Of a DNA stretch of 64,000 nucleotides, positions 62,959 to 64,000 are shown one piece after another (the first letter of the stretch is position 1; each line of letters begins with the position of its first letter). Under the pieces are notes generated by a model. It had not been told where the DNA came from. It was given only the letters and a program-made list of their open reading frames with translations, and made no database searches. Source of the DNA: an uncultured Ruminococcus sp. (GTDB lineage Bacteria; Bacillota; Clostridia; Oscillospirales; Ruminococcaceae); assembly GCA_947627625.1 (NCBI GenBank), contig CANQWR010000011.1, positions 1 to 64,000 on the forward strand. Direction: 5' to 3'. Position numbers and translations under genes: made by a program.

Positions 62959-64000
62959 CTAATTTTTCTGCTGAGAAAGGACTGCACCCGAAATGCACCA
63001 GAACACGGGGGAGAAAGTTATATTGCTGACAGAGATAAATAATATAACTATACTGACGGCTGATGCGGCAGAGAGTACAATTTTTTCGCTTGAATTTCCG
63101 CTCTTGATATTTTTCACGCACGCCGAAACGACTGAAATTAAAATAATTAAAAGAGCAATCAGCGAGGGGATACCCCTTGTTGAGCAGGTGTAAATATAAT
63201 CATTGTAGACTTTATCGAAAGTATTTTTATTTTGGACTATTATTTCGGAGACATCTTGGGGAGTATAGCCGTCATCGAAGTCGCCCGACGTATAGAGTTG
63301 AGGAAAAACGAGTTGGTCGGGACCCGTACCCGTCAGGGGGGACTGTGTTGCAATATTTAGAGCTTTGCTGTTTAGTTTTGAGTAGACATCTGCCGTGTCG
63401 TTGAGGTCAATGGACTGTGATTCGGGGAGACCGTTTGCGTTTGCCCTGTAGTAGCCGTCCGCCCAGAGCATAATACTGCCGTCATAGAGTCTGTAGGAGT
63501 CTATTTCGCCAATTAGACCCGCATTGACCATGACGACTGCACAGACAGCGGGTACTACACACGACAGCAGGGAGAGGAGTTTTTTGGGTTTTTTGACAGC
63601 GAGAGCGGTGAAAAGGCAGACGAGTGAACTCAGAGCCATACCGCATATACCGACGAGGGAGTAAGTGAACATAGCACAGAAGGAGCAGACGCATGAGCAT
63701 ATTATCAGGAAAATATTTTTATATTTATTTTTATTATTTTTGCCGTCACCGAGTACAAGGGAGACGAGGGAGACGGTTACGGAGACGGTCAGGAGCATAG
63801 CGAGGAATATTGGGGACTGTGATAACCCCGAGGAAGCGTTAGCCTGAACGTCCATTCTGACGAATTTGTACTGACCGAGTTTGCCCGTAAAGACCTGAAC
63901 GAGCCCCCAGAGAGCGTTGAGCAGACCCGTACCGCATACGCCGTAAATCAGAAATTCGATAGCCTTTTTAGTCTTTAGGGACATACCCGTCACAAAGAAA
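62959..64000 (-). CDS. O-antigen ligase-like polytopic membrane protein, 5' end beyond the window
   Basis: At least 344 residues are visible. Five or so hydrophobic segments lie before residue 165 and two at the end (about 275-340). A periplasmic-side loop carries NIATQSPLTGTGPDQLVFPQ near 215-235, a pattern seen in Wzy/WaaL O-antigen ligase-type proteins. The frame stays open to the window edge, and a GTG/ATG near 63993 may be internal, so the N-terminal part is probably missing. A role in attaching or polymerising surface polysaccharide is inferred. A weaker alternative is another O-antigen-polymerase-fold protein. Confidence 0.6.
   Translation of the reverse strand, partial: FFVTGMSLKTKKAIEFLIYGVCGTGLLNALWGLVQVFTGKLGQYKFVRMDVQANASSGLSQSPIFLAMLLTVSVTVSLVSLVLGDGKNNKNKYKNIFLIICSCVCSFCAMFTYSLVGICGMALSSLVCLFTALAVKKPKKLLSLLSCVVPAVCAVVMVNAGLIGEIDSYRLYDGSIMLWADGYYRANANGLPESQSIDLNDTADVYSKLNSKALNIATQSPLTGTGPDQLVFPQLYTSGDFDDGYTPQDVSEIIVQNKNTFDKVYNDYIYTCSTRGIPSLIALLIILISVVSACVKNIKSGNSSEKIVLSAASAVSIVILFISVSNITFSPVFWCISGAVLSQQKN

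Overview
This window looks like chromosome from a cellulolytic Ruminococcus-type member of the Oscillospiraceae (Firmicutes). The main evidence is three secreted enzymes with C-terminal dockerins: a GH5 cellulase, a CBM22-GH10 xylanase and a GDSL/SGNH esterase. These dockerins have the paired calcium-loop pattern known from Ruminococcus cellulosomes. Supporting evidence is clpE, a HrcA/CIRCE-type groESL operon, an ECF vitamin-transport module next to truA, and a set of sporulation genes (spoVAD, spoVAE, dpaA, dpaB). Species cannot be assigned from the sequence alone.

Layout. 0-6 kb: pheA (minus strand), then ruvC, ruvA, an SseB-like gene and ruvB, each separated by repeat clusters or AT-rich DNA. 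6.3-17.7 kb: a GlmM-like enzyme with altered catalytic motifs, an rRNA-type methyltransferase, ecfA1, ecfA2, ecfT, a YfhO-type membrane protein whose tail overlaps truA by 122 bp, truA, a DUF5711-like protein and a CvpA-like protein. 17.7-20.7 kb: clpE overlapping a small lipoprotein with a cohesin-like domain. 20.8-25.3 kb: two tandem paralogous lipoproteins, a one-cysteine glutaredoxin-like protein and a NUDIX hydrolase. 25.7-27.2 kb: spoVAD-spoVAE. 27.7-33.4 kb: the two dockerin glycoside hydrolases on either side of a small membrane protein. 34.4-46 kb (all minus strand): nfnA-nfnB, a LysR regulator, a sugar O-acetyltransferase, and a cell-wall cluster (alpha/beta hydrolase, membrane MurF, Ddl, a membrane protein), then feoB. 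46.3-51.2 kb: the GDSL esterase and an ECF sigma factor followed by a membrane-anchored beta-propeller protein. 51.5-56.4 kb: glucokinase, manA with a decayed duplicate of its own 3' end, a GH25 lysozyme and dpaAB behind a sigma-K-like promoter. 56.6-60.1 kb: two BspA-type leucine-rich-repeat proteins. 60.4-64 kb: groESL and a partial O-antigen-ligase-like protein.

The most distinctive structure is a modular family of GC-rich mini-hairpin repeats that fills most gaps between transcription units. Stems such as GGGGGC/GCCCCC are constant while the three-base loop varies. They are interleaved with an AT-rich near-palindrome and with the flanks of a TGCCTTACGGCA hairpin. About 21 clusters are present in 64 kb, with no associated transposase. 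They separate genes that usually sit together (ruvC/ruvA, ecfA1/ecfA2, murF/ddl). They are absent from the 52.5-60.0 kb stretch, which holds manA, the GH25 gene, dpaAB and the LRR genes.

Functionally the window combines plant-fibre degradation, central sugar entry (glk, manA), electron bifurcation (NfnAB), cell-wall precursor synthesis and late sporulation. No tRNA, rRNA, CRISPR array, insertion sequence or prophage was recognised. All assignments come from reading motifs by eye; no database search was run.
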